Assembly: GCF_029201565.1 (NCBI RefSeq)
Contig: NZ_CP104002.1
Span: 2,993,001 to 3,057,000, forward strand
Origin: Devosia sp. SD17-2
GTDB taxonomy: Bacteria > Pseudomonadota > Alphaproteobacteria > Rhizobiales > Devosiaceae
Length of the DNA stretch: 64,000 nt
Direction: 5' to 3'
Made by a program: the position numbers and the translations under genes
Notes under the pieces: model-generated
What the model was told of the DNA's origin: nothing
The model's database searches: none
Seen by the model: the letters and a program-made list of their open reading frames with translations, nothing else
Part shown: in pieces, positions 9,756-18,514 of the stretch
Numbering within the stretch: the first letter of the stretch is position 1
Layout of the letters: every line of letters begins with the position of its first letter

Positions 9756-10015
9756 ACTGGGGAATTCGTTTCGGTGAACAGCCGGCCAAAGACACATCGC
9801 GTCCATCGCAAGATGGGCCAACTGCATGGGATATAAAGCGCGAGAAACCATAAGGTTGCCCCGCTGATCAAATTTTTATGGCGATCTGACACCGATGGAA
9901 TGGGAATGTGCGGGTTGAGCGTCGCGGGCTCGAACTATCCGCCCCCCTGATTAACCTATGTTAGCGCGATAATTTCCCAGAGCGATATGGTGGGTACCGA
10001 ATCGTCCGGTTTGCG

Positions 10016-10414
10016 GTGGCTGTGTTGTCCTCGGTTGAAGACGTCCGAATCCTGATTTGTGAAGACGAATACCTGCTGGCGAGTGGCCTGGCTGCGGATC
10101 TGGAAGCCTTGGGCGTGCGCGTGCTTGGCATAGTGGCGCGCGCGGCTGATGGCATTGCCCTACTCGATGAGCTGTCCGACGCAGGCCTGAACGCGGCAAT
10201 CGTTGACATCCGCCTCTTGGACGGCTCGGCCTTCCCGCTCGTTGAACGCCTCCGCGAAAAGTCGGTTTCTGTCGTGTTTTTCAGCGGCTACTCCGCCGAG
10301 GACGTGCCGGACCGCTTCAGCGAGATACCGGTCGTCACCAAACCGGGCCATATTGATGAGCTGATGAGTGCCCTTGAAGTCGCCCGGTCCCAAAGGGCCG
10401 CACCCACCGCCTAA
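10016..10414 (+). CDS. Single-domain response regulator (receiver only)
   Basis: A 132-residue CheY-like receiver domain with no output domain. Acidic residues at the start (ILICEDEYLLA) form the metal pocket, VDIRLLDG holds the phosphorylated Asp, FFSGYSAED the conserved Ser/Thr position and VVTKPG the Lys. No good ATG is in frame, and GTG 10016 is the first plausible start. Receiver-only proteins of this kind often act as phosphate sinks or relays for HWE kinases, and one such kinase is encoded divergently at 8428-9480. A pairing is inference. The gene converges on the DUF885 gene. Confidence 0.85.
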   Translation: MAVLSSVEDVRILICEDEYLLASGLAADLEALGVRVLGIVARAADGIALLDELSDAGLNAAIVDIRLLDGSAFPLVERLREKSVSVVFFSGYSAEDVPDRFSEIPVVTKPGHIDELMSALEVARSQRAAPTA

Positions 10415-10439
10415 AATCTGCAGGATGAGTTCGGGGACT

Positions 10440-10469
10440 GGGTCCCGCGGCGATAACGCCGCAGGACCC
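10440..10469. terminator. Hairpin between convergent genes
   Basis: A GC-rich stem (GGGTCC/GGACCC around GCGGCG/CGCCGC, ATAA loop) sits between the receiver gene and the convergent DUF885 gene. No U-run follows on either strand, so it is probably a transcript end or stabiliser rather than a full intrinsic terminator. Confidence 0.45.
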
Positions 10470-10485
10470 CACATGTTTGGCAGGC

Positions 10486-11655
10486 CTAGTTCGGCTGCCA
10501 GTATTTGGCCAGCGTCGCCGGCGTGTGCATGTTGTTGTAGAGGTATTCCCAGAAGGCTTTGCGCTGCTCGGGCTTGACCGTCTTCCACACCGCGTTCACC
10601 GCCATGTCGCCACCGTAATAGGCATAGACGAAGGGCGCGCGGAGGTTGTGGCTGAGGAAGGCCAGGCGCGAGCGCATGGTCACCGGGTCCTGCAGGGTCT
10701 TGTCGGCGACAATCGGGACGATTTCGTCCAGCGACATCCCCTGAGCATGCATCATCCAGGCGGCATTGCACCGCATGGCGCTCCGCAGGCGCTGTAGCGC
10801 AACGCCAAGCTCGTCTTCCGGACCACTGATCCAGTCGAGAAACTCCATGCCATTGTCAGCAATGCCTTCAAAGAGGGCGGAGCTCGCTGAACTGGTCACC
10901 ACCTGCGCGCCATCGAGCGGCATTGTACCATCGGCCACGCGGTTCTCGCGGATGTTCATGTGCACCAGGTGCCCGGGGAACACTTCATGCGTCGCGAGGT
11001 GTTTCAGTGAGAAACGCGTGTAGGGAAAGTCGAGGTTCAGCAGCACTTTTCGCGTGGGATAGTCGCAATAGGCCGAGAACGGGACCGCGGTGACACCTTC
11101 CGGGGTCATGCCTTCATGATCATAGGGATACATGGTGGCGGTGACTCGGGTGCGGGCCTCGGCGATCAACTCGTTGAGAACCGAGAGCACTTCGTCCGTG
11201 GGAACGCGAGCCTGCGCTTCGTAGCGCTCAAAATCCTCGGCGAGCGTACCGCCCGTATAGCCGAGCTCATCCAGCTTTTCGCGGATCGTCGTGCGATAGC
11301 ATTCGATTTCTGCATCCGGAACAAGGGTTTGCGGCACGCGGATCTGGCGGGCGACGCGATCTGCAAATGAGATTGGCGTGCCGTCAAACGTGTCAAGTAG
11401 GGCCAGGAGCGAGTCGATCATCTCCGCAACATAGTCCGCCCGGAGTGGGCTCTCCGCCTCTGCGGGCAGGCGCGCCGCGAGCGCGTGCAGCTTTTCGCGG
11501 GCATCGTCGTAGCTGGCCAATGGCAGCGGGAACACCTCTGCCATAGCGACCGGGACCAGGCCTTCCTTGTTGAGAAAGCCATCACTGCTCTGCATTGAGC
11601 GATAGAGCGCATCGATGCCAGCAGTGAGTTCAGCGAGTTCCTTGCCGATCTTCAT
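10486..11655 (-). CDS. DUF885 family metal-dependent hydrolase
   Basis: A 389-residue cytosolic protein of the DUF885 family, likely a peptidase-type hydrolase. The family's metal motif is present as H223-E224-V-F-P-G-H229, followed by a helix ending in ENRVADG. I start it at ATG 11655, which has a strong GAGGAAA ribosome-binding site and begins 10 bases after the stop of the aldo/keto reductase; the in-frame codon at 11697 would overlap that gene. The size is short for the family (often 550-600), so the N-terminal region is reduced. It is the second gene of a two-gene operon that faces the GntR/Dpp locus. A role in cleaving an imported peptide-like substrate is inferred. Confidence 0.82.
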   Translation of the reverse strand: MKIGKELAELTAGIDALYRSMQSSDGFLNKEGLVPVAMAEVFPLPLASYDDAREKLHALAARLPAEAESPLRADYVAEMIDSLLALLDTFDGTPISFADRVARQIRVPQTLVPDAEIECYRTTIREKLDELGYTGGTLAEDFERYEAQARVPTDEVLSVLNELIAEARTRVTATMYPYDHEGMTPEGVTAVPFSAYCDYPTRKVLLNLDFPYTRFSLKHLATHEVFPGHLVHMNIRENRVADGTMPLDGAQVVTSSASSALFEGIADNGMEFLDWISGPEDELGVALQRLRSAMRCNAAWMMHAQGMSLDEIVPIVADKTLQDPVTMRSRLAFLSHNLRAPFVYAYYGGDMAVNAVWKTVKPEQRKAFWEYLYNNMHTPATLAKYWQPN

Positions 11656-11665
11656 TGCGGTTTCC

Positions 11666-12637
11666 TCAGACGTGGCCGGCAACGCGCTTCGGCTCATAGG
11701 GAGCCTCGAGCTGGGCGATGTCTTCCGGGGTCAGCTTGACGTCGAGCGAAGCGATCGCGTCGTCGAATTGATGCAGTTTGGAAATGCCGACGATCGGGGC
11801 GGAAATGCCCGGGCGGCGCGCGACATAAGCATAGGCGATCTGCGCTGCGGGGCGGCCATGACGTTCCGCCACGGCCCGCACTGCGGCGATGACCGCATCG
11901 TCTGCATCCTTGGTCCGATCATAGAGGGCCTGGGCCGTCTTGTCGGTCTGGGACCGGGTGGTGTCAGCTTCGGGACGTGCTGCGAGCCGGCCACGGGCCA
12001 GAGGCGACCACGGGGTAATGCCGATGCCTTCAGAGATACAGAGCGGCAGCATTTCGCGCTCTTCTTCACGATAGATGAGGTTGTAGTGGTTCTGCATGCA
12101 GACAAACTGCGCCCAGCCATTGGCACGCTGGATACCGATTGCCTTCATGAACTGCCAGGCGTGCATGGACGAGGCGCCGAGGTAGCGGACCTTGCCCTGA
12201 CGGACGACATCGTTGAGCGCGTCGAGGGTCTCTTCGAGCGGCGTTTCGTAGTCGAAACGGTGCAGGGAATAGAGGTCGATATAGTCGGTGTTGAGACGCT
12301 TCAGCGTGCCATCGATGGAATCGAAGATATGCTTCCGCGAGAGACCGCGATCGTTCACATCACCGCTCATGGGATTGTAGAGCTTGGAGCCATAGACGAG
12401 CTTGTGGCGCGGGACGTCCTTAAGCACGCGACCGACCACCTCTTCGGAGGCGCCCAGCGAATACATGTCAGCCAGATCGAAGAAGTTGATGCCGAGGTCG
12501 ACGGCCTTCTCGAGAATCGGACGAGAGGCAGCCTCGTCGAGCACCCACGGCGCCCAGGTCGGCGAGCCGAAAGTCATGCACCCGAGGCCCAGCTTTGAGA
12601 TCTTGAGGCCCGTCCGACCAAGATTGACATATTCCAT
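11666..12637 (-). CDS. Aldo/keto reductase
   Basis: A 323-residue NADPH-dependent oxidoreductase with a TIM-barrel fold. The catalytic set is visible: Asp and Tyr in FFDLADMYSLG, Lys in VYGSKL and His in YSLHRFD. The cofactor-binding C-terminus includes PIVGISKLHQFDDAI. Start set at ATG 12637 behind a GGAAGG site, giving the family-typical MEYVNLGRTGLKISKLGLG. The closest well-known relatives are the YajO/Tas-like and potassium-channel-beta-like AKRs. It is transcribed away from the GntR gene and precedes the DUF885 hydrolase by 10 bases, suggesting joint control by that regulator. Its substrate in this locus is unknown. Confidence 0.92.
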   Translation of the reverse strand: MEYVNLGRTGLKISKLGLGCMTFGSPTWAPWVLDEAASRPILEKAVDLGINFFDLADMYSLGASEEVVGRVLKDVPRHKLVYGSKLYNPMSGDVNDRGLSRKHIFDSIDGTLKRLNTDYIDLYSLHRFDYETPLEETLDALNDVVRQGKVRYLGASSMHAWQFMKAIGIQRANGWAQFVCMQNHYNLIYREEEREMLPLCISEGIGITPWSPLARGRLAARPEADTTRSQTDKTAQALYDRTKDADDAVIAAVRAVAERHGRPAAQIAYAYVARRPGISAPIVGISKLHQFDDAIASLDVKLTPEDIAQLEAPYEPKRVAGHV

Positions 12638-12829
12638 TAGTACACCTTCCCCGGCAATTTTCAGTAGCGGGCCACAGTAGCATCGGCAGCGCGGCGCATG
12701 AAAGCCCATAAACCCGGCACATGATGCTCATAAAAGATGCTAATTCACAAGCTGCGCGAAAAATCCCCACACCCTATTGCGCAGGGCCGAACGCGTGAGT
12801 ACGGTTAGTGTATCAACCGGATAGAACAC
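12638..12829. promoter_or_regulatory. Divergent control region with GntR-type operator candidate
   Basis: The 192-base gap separates the aldo/keto reductase operon from the GntR gene. At 12802-12819 lies CGGTT-N8-AACCG, a symmetric site just before the GntR start and well placed for autoregulation. At about 12699-12736 there are two similar CATGA...CATAAA direct repeats. Both are candidates only; neither has been tested against the regulator. Confidence 0.4.
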
Positions 12830-13834
12830 ATGTTCACCTTCGACCCGTCCAGCATCGACAAGTCGCTACCCGTACCGATCGGGACGCAGCTGCACGGCCT
12901 GTTGAGCTACGTCCTGTCCTTCAGTGACACCCCGTACGGCACCAGGCTGCCATCTGTGCGCCAGCTCGCCGCCGAGTTGGGCGTGGCGCCGATGACGGTG
13001 AACCAGGTCTACCAGCAGCTGCGGGATGAAGGTCTCGTGGAGATGCGTCCCGGCCTCGGGGCTTTCACCATGCGCGATCCGCGCAAGGCCCTCGACGACA
13101 ACCAGCCCATCAACGCACTGAGCCGCGACATTGACGCGATCATTGCCAAGGCAGAAATGCTGGGCGTCCCGCCCATGTCGCTCGTTGCGATGATTAATGC
13201 CCGCGCGCACATGCGCCGACCGGACACTGGCCTCAAACTGGTCTTTGTCTGCATCTTCGAAGGCCCGGGGCGCGACTATGTCGACGACATCCGCTCGGTC
13301 CTGTCCCCGCTCGACACGATTGATCTGGTCACCCTCGAGTCCCTTCAGGCGGACGGGCCGGAATACCGGCTTTGCATGCAGGCCGATCTCGTGATCACCT
13401 TTGGCCATCGCGAGGCGGAGGTCCGCAGCGCGGTCAAGGGCGCAACGATCCTGGGGCTCCGTTTCCTGCCATCGCAGCGCACTCGCCAGACCCTTGCGGG
13501 TCTCGACCCGCGCTCCCGCGTCGCGGCCGTCACCCATTTCCAGGAATATATTGCGATCATGCGTCCCAGCGTGCGCGAGTTTGCCCCGCATGTCTCAGAC
13601 ATCCGGGTCACCTGGTCCTCGGCGCCAGACCTGGCCGATATCCTTTCAACCTGTGACGCGGTGGTCTTTGCTTCGGGCGCAGACCACGTGGCTACGCTCG
13701 TGCGGCCCAGTGTCCAGTGCTTCGAATTCCGGCATGCGCCAGATCCTGGCGCGCTGGAGGCAATCCTAGTCCCAAAGCTCGCACAATTGCGCCAGGCAAA
13801 GGCGAGCCCAGGATCGGAGAGAGAGACAGCATAA
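12830..13834 (+). CDS. GntR-family regulator with LacI/PBP-like C-terminal region
   Basis: A 334-residue transcription factor. Residues ~12-85 form a GntR winged helix (RLPSVRQLAAELGVAPMTVNQVYQQLRDEGLVEMRPGLGAF). The long C-terminal region is not the usual FCD, UTRA or aminotransferase domain. Its Rossmann-like pattern (LVFVCIFEG..., ADLVITFGH, AVVFASGADHV) suggests a periplasmic-binding-protein-like ligand domain. The stop codon is shared with an alternative start of the Dpp substrate-binding gene, so regulator and transporter are in one transcript. It probably controls this transporter and the divergent reductase/hydrolase pair in response to the imported compound or a product. Confidence 0.85.
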   Translation: MFTFDPSSIDKSLPVPIGTQLHGLLSYVLSFSDTPYGTRLPSVRQLAAELGVAPMTVNQVYQQLRDEGLVEMRPGLGAFTMRDPRKALDDNQPINALSRDIDAIIAKAEMLGVPPMSLVAMINARAHMRRPDTGLKLVFVCIFEGPGRDYVDDIRSVLSPLDTIDLVTLESLQADGPEYRLCMQADLVITFGHREAEVRSAVKGATILGLRFLPSQRTRQTLAGLDPRSRVAAVTHFQEYIAIMRPSVREFAPHVSDIRVTWSSAPDLADILSTCDAVVFASGADHVATLVRPSVQCFEFRHAPDPGALEAILVPKLAQLRQAKASPGSERETA

Positions 13835-13854
13835 TGTCAAGGAAGGGAACAAAA

Positions 13855-15393
13855 ATGAAGAAGTTTCTTCTCACTACCAGTGCGATTGTCGCCCTGAGCT
13901 TCATGCCGATGCATGCAGCCATGGCGCAGGACACGACCACCCTCGTGGTGGGCATGGACGTCGACGCAGGCACGCTGGACCCGCGCCTGATGCGCGACAC
14001 CACGGCCTCGCGCACCAATGACCTGATCTATTCGGGCCTCGTGCACATCACCAACAATCTCGAGGCCGTTCCGGACCTCGCAGAGAGCTGGGAAAGCCCG
14101 GATCCGCAGACCGTTATCTTCAAGCTCCGCCCGGACCTGAAGTTCTCGGACGGCAGCGCGCTGACCGCTGACGACGTGGTGTTCACCTATACCACGCTGC
14201 TCGACCCGGATTTCAACGCTCCGCAGCGTGCCCTCTACACCCCGATCACCGCGATCGAGGCTGTCGATGCGCAGACCGTCAAGTTCAGCCTGAGCGCACC
14301 TTACGCGCCGCTCCTGAGCTACCTCGACCTCGGCATCGTGTCGAAGGCCCTGGTCGAAGCTGGCCACGACATCGCGCTCAACCCTGTCGGCGCAGGCCCG
14401 ATGAAGCTCGAAAGCTGGAACCGCGGCAGCGAAATCACCCTGGTCAAGAACGAGAACTTCTGGGGCGCAGATCCGGCCTTCGAAAAGATCTCGCTCAAGA
14501 TCATCGGCGACAACTCGGCCCGTTCGCAGGCTTTCGAGGCCGGCGATCTGGATGTCATCCAGTCCCCGCTTCCCCCCCAGGATATCGAGCGCCTCAAGAA
14601 TGACGACCGCTTCGGCAATGTCATCATGGCTGGCCTTGGCGTGACCTACGTCAACTTCAACGCCAATGACCCGCTGCTGGCCGACCCGAAGATGCGTCAG
14701 GCCTTCTCGATGCTGATCGACCAGGAAACCATCGTCAACGACATCTTCCAGGGCGTTGATGAAGTTGCGACCTCGATCATCCTGCCGTCGTCCTGGGCCT
14801 ATTCGGCTGACATCGTGCAGCCGACCTTCGACGTTGAAGGCGCTGTCGCGCTGTTCAACGAGCTGGGATGGAGCGACACCAACGGTGACGGCTACCTCGA
14901 CAAGGATGGCAAGGCGCTAGAAGTCGTGCTGTCGACCCACTCGGAAGACACCAACCGCGTCCAGACCGTGGAATTCCTGCAGGCCATGTTCGAAATGGCT
15001 GGCGTGAAGGCCGTGGCCCAGATCAGCGACTGGCCGAGCTTCTCGACCAACTATGTCCAGCAGGGCAAGCACCAGATCGCCCTGCTCGGCTGGCTCAACA
15101 TAGTCGATCCCGATCGCCTGATGTTCGCTCAGCTCTCGACCGGTGGCCCGACCAACTGGGGTGGCTATTCCAACCCGGAAGTTGACGCCCTGCTGCAGGA
15201 AGGCCGTTCGACCATCGACCAGGCTGGCCGTGCTGCTGCCTACCAGAAGGCCGCTGCGATCCTCGCGGAAGAGCTGCCCTACTACATCGTCTCGGCCCAG
15301 GGCTACCAGCTGTTCTACAGCAAGGACCTGCCCGTCGAGGTGCAGGCCACGCCGCGCGGCAATCTGCGCGGCCTGATCGGCCTCAACGACTAA
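13855..15393 (+). CDS. Peptide-type ABC transporter substrate-binding protein (first Dpp set)
   Basis: A 512-residue periplasmic SBP_bac_5 (DppA/OppA class) protein. The start at ATG 13855 follows an AAGGAAGGG site and gives a standard signal peptide ending ...MHAAMA|QD; an earlier in-frame ATG at 13834 is less likely. The mature part shows the cluster C pattern LAESWESPDPQTVIFKLRPDLKFSDGSALTADDVVFTY. It delivers a substrate to the DppBC permease pair encoded downstream, separated from it by a creatinase-like gene. A GC-rich hairpin follows the stop, typical of highly expressed binding-protein genes. Substrates in this family include oligopeptides, glutathione, nickel and opines; none can be chosen here. 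Confidence 0.93.
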   Translation: MKKFLLTTSAIVALSFMPMHAAMAQDTTTLVVGMDVDAGTLDPRLMRDTTASRTNDLIYSGLVHITNNLEAVPDLAESWESPDPQTVIFKLRPDLKFSDGSALTADDVVFTYTTLLDPDFNAPQRALYTPITAIEAVDAQTVKFSLSAPYAPLLSYLDLGIVSKALVEAGHDIALNPVGAGPMKLESWNRGSEITLVKNENFWGADPAFEKISLKIIGDNSARSQAFEAGDLDVIQSPLPPQDIERLKNDDRFGNVIMAGLGVTYVNFNANDPLLADPKMRQAFSMLIDQETIVNDIFQGVDEVATSIILPSSWAYSADIVQPTFDVEGAVALFNELGWSDTNGDGYLDKDGKALEVVLSTHSEDTNRVQTVEFLQAMFEMAGVKAVAQISDWPSFSTNYVQQGKHQIALLGWLNIVDPDRLMFAQLSTGGPTNWGGYSNPEVDALLQEGRSTIDQAGRAAAYQKAAAILAEELPYYIVSAQGYQLFYSKDLPVEVQATPRGNLRGLIGLND

Positions 15394-15405
15394 GCCAATG
15401 GCTTT

Positions 15406-15429
15406 GGGTCGGCGCTCCGGCGCCGGCCC
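15406..15429 (+). terminator. Hairpin after first substrate-binding protein gene
   Basis: GGGTCGGCGC and GCGCCGGCCC pair over ten positions with one G-U wobble and a TCCG loop. There is no U-run. It likely protects the binding-protein mRNA 3' end and sets its excess over the downstream genes rather than ending transcription. Confidence 0.5.
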
Positions 15430-15461
15430 ATCCCCCAACGCTCCAGAGCAGGACGACCGTC

Positions 15462-16634
15462 ATGACTTTCAACCAGCGCCTCAGCGCCGAGTTTTACGCG
15501 CGGGTACAACGCGACATTCGCGCAAAAATGTCCCAGCAGGGCATCGACGTCCTTATTCTGGATGCCAATGACGACGTCGTCTACACGACCGGCTTCTCGC
15601 ATTACTCCAATGAGCGGCCGATTGCCGTCGTCCTGACTGCGACCACGACCTATCTGCTGATCCCTGAGCTTGAGCGGCACCATGCCAGCTCGCAATATGA
15701 TGGCGCAGAGTTCGTCGTTTATTTCGAATTTCCGGGCCGCGATCCCGCCTTTGCCGTGCTGGCCCGTACTCTGGGTGACCTCAAGGGCACGATCGGGCAC
15801 AGCTTCGGCATGTCCAATGGCCGCGTCGCGCAGATCCAGCGCGCTTTCCCGAATGCACGGCTGACGGCCACTTCGATTGTCACCACCCAGCGCTACATCA
15901 AATATCCCGAAGAAATTGTGCTGCACCGCGAGGCTGCCCGCATCTCTGACAGCATGGTCAATGCCGGGGCCGAGTTGATCTCGGAGTCGCTGCGCACCGG
16001 CAATACCATGCCGACCGAGATCGAGATCGAGAACTTCATCATCAGCCACGCGCTCGAGATCATGCAGAACGAGCACGAGGACATCATGTATGTCGCCGGG
16101 ATCGCGGGCGGTCTTGTCTATTCGGGGCTGCGGTCTGCCTTCCCGCACGGCATGCCGACAGCCCATCGTCCACAACGCGGGGAAAGCATGATCCTCTCGC
16201 TCGGCTGCCGCGTTGGTGGACGGGCGGCTGAAAGCGAGCGCACCTTTATCCTCGGCGAGCCCAATGCCGAGCAGACAAAGTTTTACAATCTGTCCCAGGA
16301 AGCCCAGGGCATCGGCACCGCAGGGCTCCAGCCCGGTGCCACCTGTTCTTCCGCAGATGATCGCGCCCTCAATTTCTACCGGGATCAGGGCGTGTTCCAG
16401 TTTTGCCCGCATCGCGTCGGCCACGGCATGGGCGTGATGTTCCATGAGCCACCGTGGGTGGAAGGCGGCGACGAAACCGTCCTGCTGCCCGGCATGGTCT
16501 GCTCCTCCGAACCGGCGCTCTATGTGCCCGGACTTGGCGGCTTCCGGCTGGCCGACACGGTCCTCGTGACCGCGTCCGGTCCCGAAAGCCTCACCAAATA
16601 TCCCCGCAAGCTCGATGAGGTCATCCTGGGATGA
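15462..16634 (+). CDS. Creatinase-like M24 family protein lacking metal ligands
   Basis: A 390-residue pita-bread-fold protein. The N-terminal creatinase/prolidase domain spans ~10-145 and the M24 domain ~150-385. Against metallo-M24 enzymes, three of five metal ligands are changed: Asp to S246 (MILSLG), Asp to E257 (AAESERT) and the final Glu to A364 (GFRLADT). H321 (HRVGHG) and E350 (SSEP) remain, as does H229 (FPHG), the position of the catalytic His of creatinase. The LSL-x-C...ERT pattern is that of metal-free creatinase, not aminopeptidase P. A C-N bond hydrolase acting on a guanidino- or amide-type substrate is plausible. The gene sits between the binding protein and permease genes of the Dpp operon. 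Confidence 0.85.
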   Translation: MTFNQRLSAEFYARVQRDIRAKMSQQGIDVLILDANDDVVYTTGFSHYSNERPIAVVLTATTTYLLIPELERHHASSQYDGAEFVVYFEFPGRDPAFAVLARTLGDLKGTIGHSFGMSNGRVAQIQRAFPNARLTATSIVTTQRYIKYPEEIVLHREAARISDSMVNAGAELISESLRTGNTMPTEIEIENFIISHALEIMQNEHEDIMYVAGIAGGLVYSGLRSAFPHGMPTAHRPQRGESMILSLGCRVGGRAAESERTFILGEPNAEQTKFYNLSQEAQGIGTAGLQPGATCSSADDRALNFYRDQGVFQFCPHRVGHGMGVMFHEPPWVEGGDETVLLPGMVCSSEPALYVPGLGGFRLADTVLVTASGPESLTKYPRKLDEVILG

Positions 16635-16665
16635 CCCTCTTCCGCTCGAACTGAGGTAGGTCGCC

Positions 16666-17646
16666 ATGCTCGCCTACATAGCCCGCCGTCTTCTCCTGCT
16701 CATCCCAATGGCCATCGGCATGGTTGTGGTGACCTTTGGCCTGTTGCTCATCATTCCGGGTGACCCGGCTGCTGTGCTTCTGGGTCAGGACGCCACGCCC
16801 GAGGCGATCCTCAACCTGCGCAATTCGCTGGGTCTGAACGATCCCTGGTATATTCGGCTCTGGAACTATTTTGCCGCCCTGCTGCAGGGCGATATGGGTC
16901 GGTCGATCTTTCAGAACCAGCCGGTGAGCGAGATCATAGCGGGGCGTCTCGGCGCCACCATCGAGTTGGCCGTTGTTGCCCTTTTGCTGGCCAGCGTGAT
17001 CGGCATCACCCTTGGCGTGCTGGCGGCTATCCGTCAGGGTTCGTGGGTCGATACCGTAACCATGCTGTTCGCACAGCTTGGCGTGTCCATGCCCGTATAC
17101 TGGCTTGGCCTCCTGCTCATGCTATTGTTTGCGGTGCAGCTGGGCTGGCTGCCCTCCATCGGTCGCGGGGTGCCCATGCATGAGGCTCTCTGGGCCGCAC
17201 TGACGGGTCGTCCGCAGGTGCTCTGGGAGTCGTTCCGCCACATTGCCCTCCCCGCCCTCGCTCTCGCTGCCAACTCGGCCGCCATCATCTCGCGCCTCGT
17301 CCGCGCTTCCATGCTGGAAGTGCTGCGCGAAGATTTCGTGCGCACCGCCTATGCCAAGGGGCTGCGCAAGGGCCGTGTCGTCGTCCGCCACGCCCTGCGA
17401 AACGCCCTTCTTCCGGTGCTCAGCGTTATCGGCCTGCGGTTTGGCGCCCTCCTCGGCGGTGCCGTTCTGACGGAGTCCATCTTCGCCTGGCCCGGCCTTG
17501 GTCAGCTGACCATCTCGGCCATCTCGCAGCGTGACCTACCCCTTATTCAGGGCATCGTGCTGACCTTCGCCATCGTGTTCGCTCTGGTGAACCTGATCGT
17601 CGACCTTCTCTATGCCGCGGTCGATCCGCGCGTACGCCTCGGATAA
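16666..17646 (+). CDS. Dpp-type ABC transporter permease, DppB-like (first set)
   Basis: A 326-residue inner-membrane protein with about six membrane helices, of the BPD_transp_1 family. The N-terminus MLAYIARRLLLLIPMAIGMVVVTF is the typical first DppB helix, followed by the large periplasmic loop. The cytoplasmic coupling motif is seen in RTAYAKGLRKGRVVVRHALRNALLPVLSVIG. A GAGGTAGG site precedes ATG 16666. It forms a heterodimer with the DppC-like protein encoded four bases later and couples to the two ATPases at 19507-21472. Confidence 0.93.
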   Translation: MLAYIARRLLLLIPMAIGMVVVTFGLLLIIPGDPAAVLLGQDATPEAILNLRNSLGLNDPWYIRLWNYFAALLQGDMGRSIFQNQPVSEIIAGRLGATIELAVVALLLASVIGITLGVLAAIRQGSWVDTVTMLFAQLGVSMPVYWLGLLLMLLFAVQLGWLPSIGRGVPMHEALWAALTGRPQVLWESFRHIALPALALAANSAAIISRLVRASMLEVLREDFVRTAYAKGLRKGRVVVRHALRNALLPVLSVIGLRFGALLGGAVLTESIFAWPGLGQLTISAISQRDLPLIQGIVLTFAIVFALVNLIVDLLYAAVDPRVRLG

Positions 17647-17650
17647 CGCC

Positions 17651-18499
17651 ATGCGATTGCCGAAAGCTCTCACCAACATCTCGCTGATCGTGGGCGCGTT
17701 GATCACGCTCACAATCATCGTCCTCGCTGTTTTCGCGCCCTGGTTTGCGACCCATGGCGTCGAGCAGATGGACATGCGCAACCGCTTCGCTGGCCCGACT
17801 GCGGACCACATCCTGGGCACCGACAATTTTGGGCGCGATCTCTGGTCCCGCCTGATCTTTGGTGCGCGCATCTCGCTCACTATCGCCGTCATCTCTGTGA
17901 CCGCCTCGGCGATCATCGGCACGGTTGTGGGCCTCGTCGCCGGCTATTTCGGAGGCTGGGTCGACCAGCTGCTGATGCGCATCACCGACATCTTCCTCGG
18001 CTTCCCTGCCATCGTGCTGGCGCTTGCGATCGTCGCGGTGCTTGGACCGGGCGTGTTCAACGTCGCGCTCGCCATCATTGTCGTGGCCTGGACCGAATAT
18101 GCCCGTGTCGTGCGCTCGACCACGCTGGTGCTGCGCGAGCAGAATTATGTGCAGGCCGCCAAGGCGCTCGGCGCGGGTCCGATCCGCATCATCTTCAAGG
18201 AAATCCTGCCCAATGCTCTTGGCCCGATCATCGTGCTGGCGTCGCTCGGCCTCGGCACGGCGATCATCTCGGAGTCAGCACTGAGCTTCCTCGGCTTCGG
18301 GCTTCCCCCGCCGGAGCCGACCTGGGGCTGGACCCTCGCCTACGGCACGCGCTTCATGCGCGACGCACCGTGGCTATCCATCATTTCGGGCGCGACCATC
18401 ATGATCACCGTGCTCGGCTTCAATCTTCTCGGTGACGGCCTCAGGGACATTCTTGATCCCCGCCAGCTGTCCCGTGGCGGCGGCAAGTCCGCCAAGTAA
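17651..18499 (+). CDS. Dpp-type ABC transporter permease, DppC-like (first set)
   Basis: A 282-residue inner-membrane permease. ATG 17651, just after the dppB-like stop, is preferred over an upstream in-frame codon inside dppB. The first helix is at ~13-35 and is followed by the short periplasmic domain with the GTDNFGRDLWSRLIFGAR signature of DppC proteins. The coupling motif is AKALGAGPIRIIFKEILPNALGPIIV. It ends with the family-typical NLLGDGLRDILDPR. It is the partner of the preceding permease. Confidence 0.93.
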   Translation: MRLPKALTNISLIVGALITLTIIVLAVFAPWFATHGVEQMDMRNRFAGPTADHILGTDNFGRDLWSRLIFGARISLTIAVISVTASAIIGTVVGLVAGYFGGWVDQLLMRITDIFLGFPAIVLALAIVAVLGPGVFNVALAIIVVAWTEYARVVRSTTLVLREQNYVQAAKALGAGPIRIIFKEILPNALGPIIVLASLGLGTAIISESALSFLGFGLPPPEPTWGWTLAYGTRFMRDAPWLSIISGATIMITVLGFNLLGDGLRDILDPRQLSRGGGKSAK

Positions 18500-18514
18500 C
18501 TAAGGAACTGCATC

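Noticed and set aside
9549-9851. 100-codon minus-strand frame in the gap between the kinase and receiver genes
   Set aside because: Cys-rich random composition and no start signal; the short plus-strand membrane frame is the more credible candidate.
15390-16667. 425-codon frame on minus strand opposite the creatinase-like gene
   Set aside because: Shadow of the real gene; it lacks a start signal and any recognisable motif.
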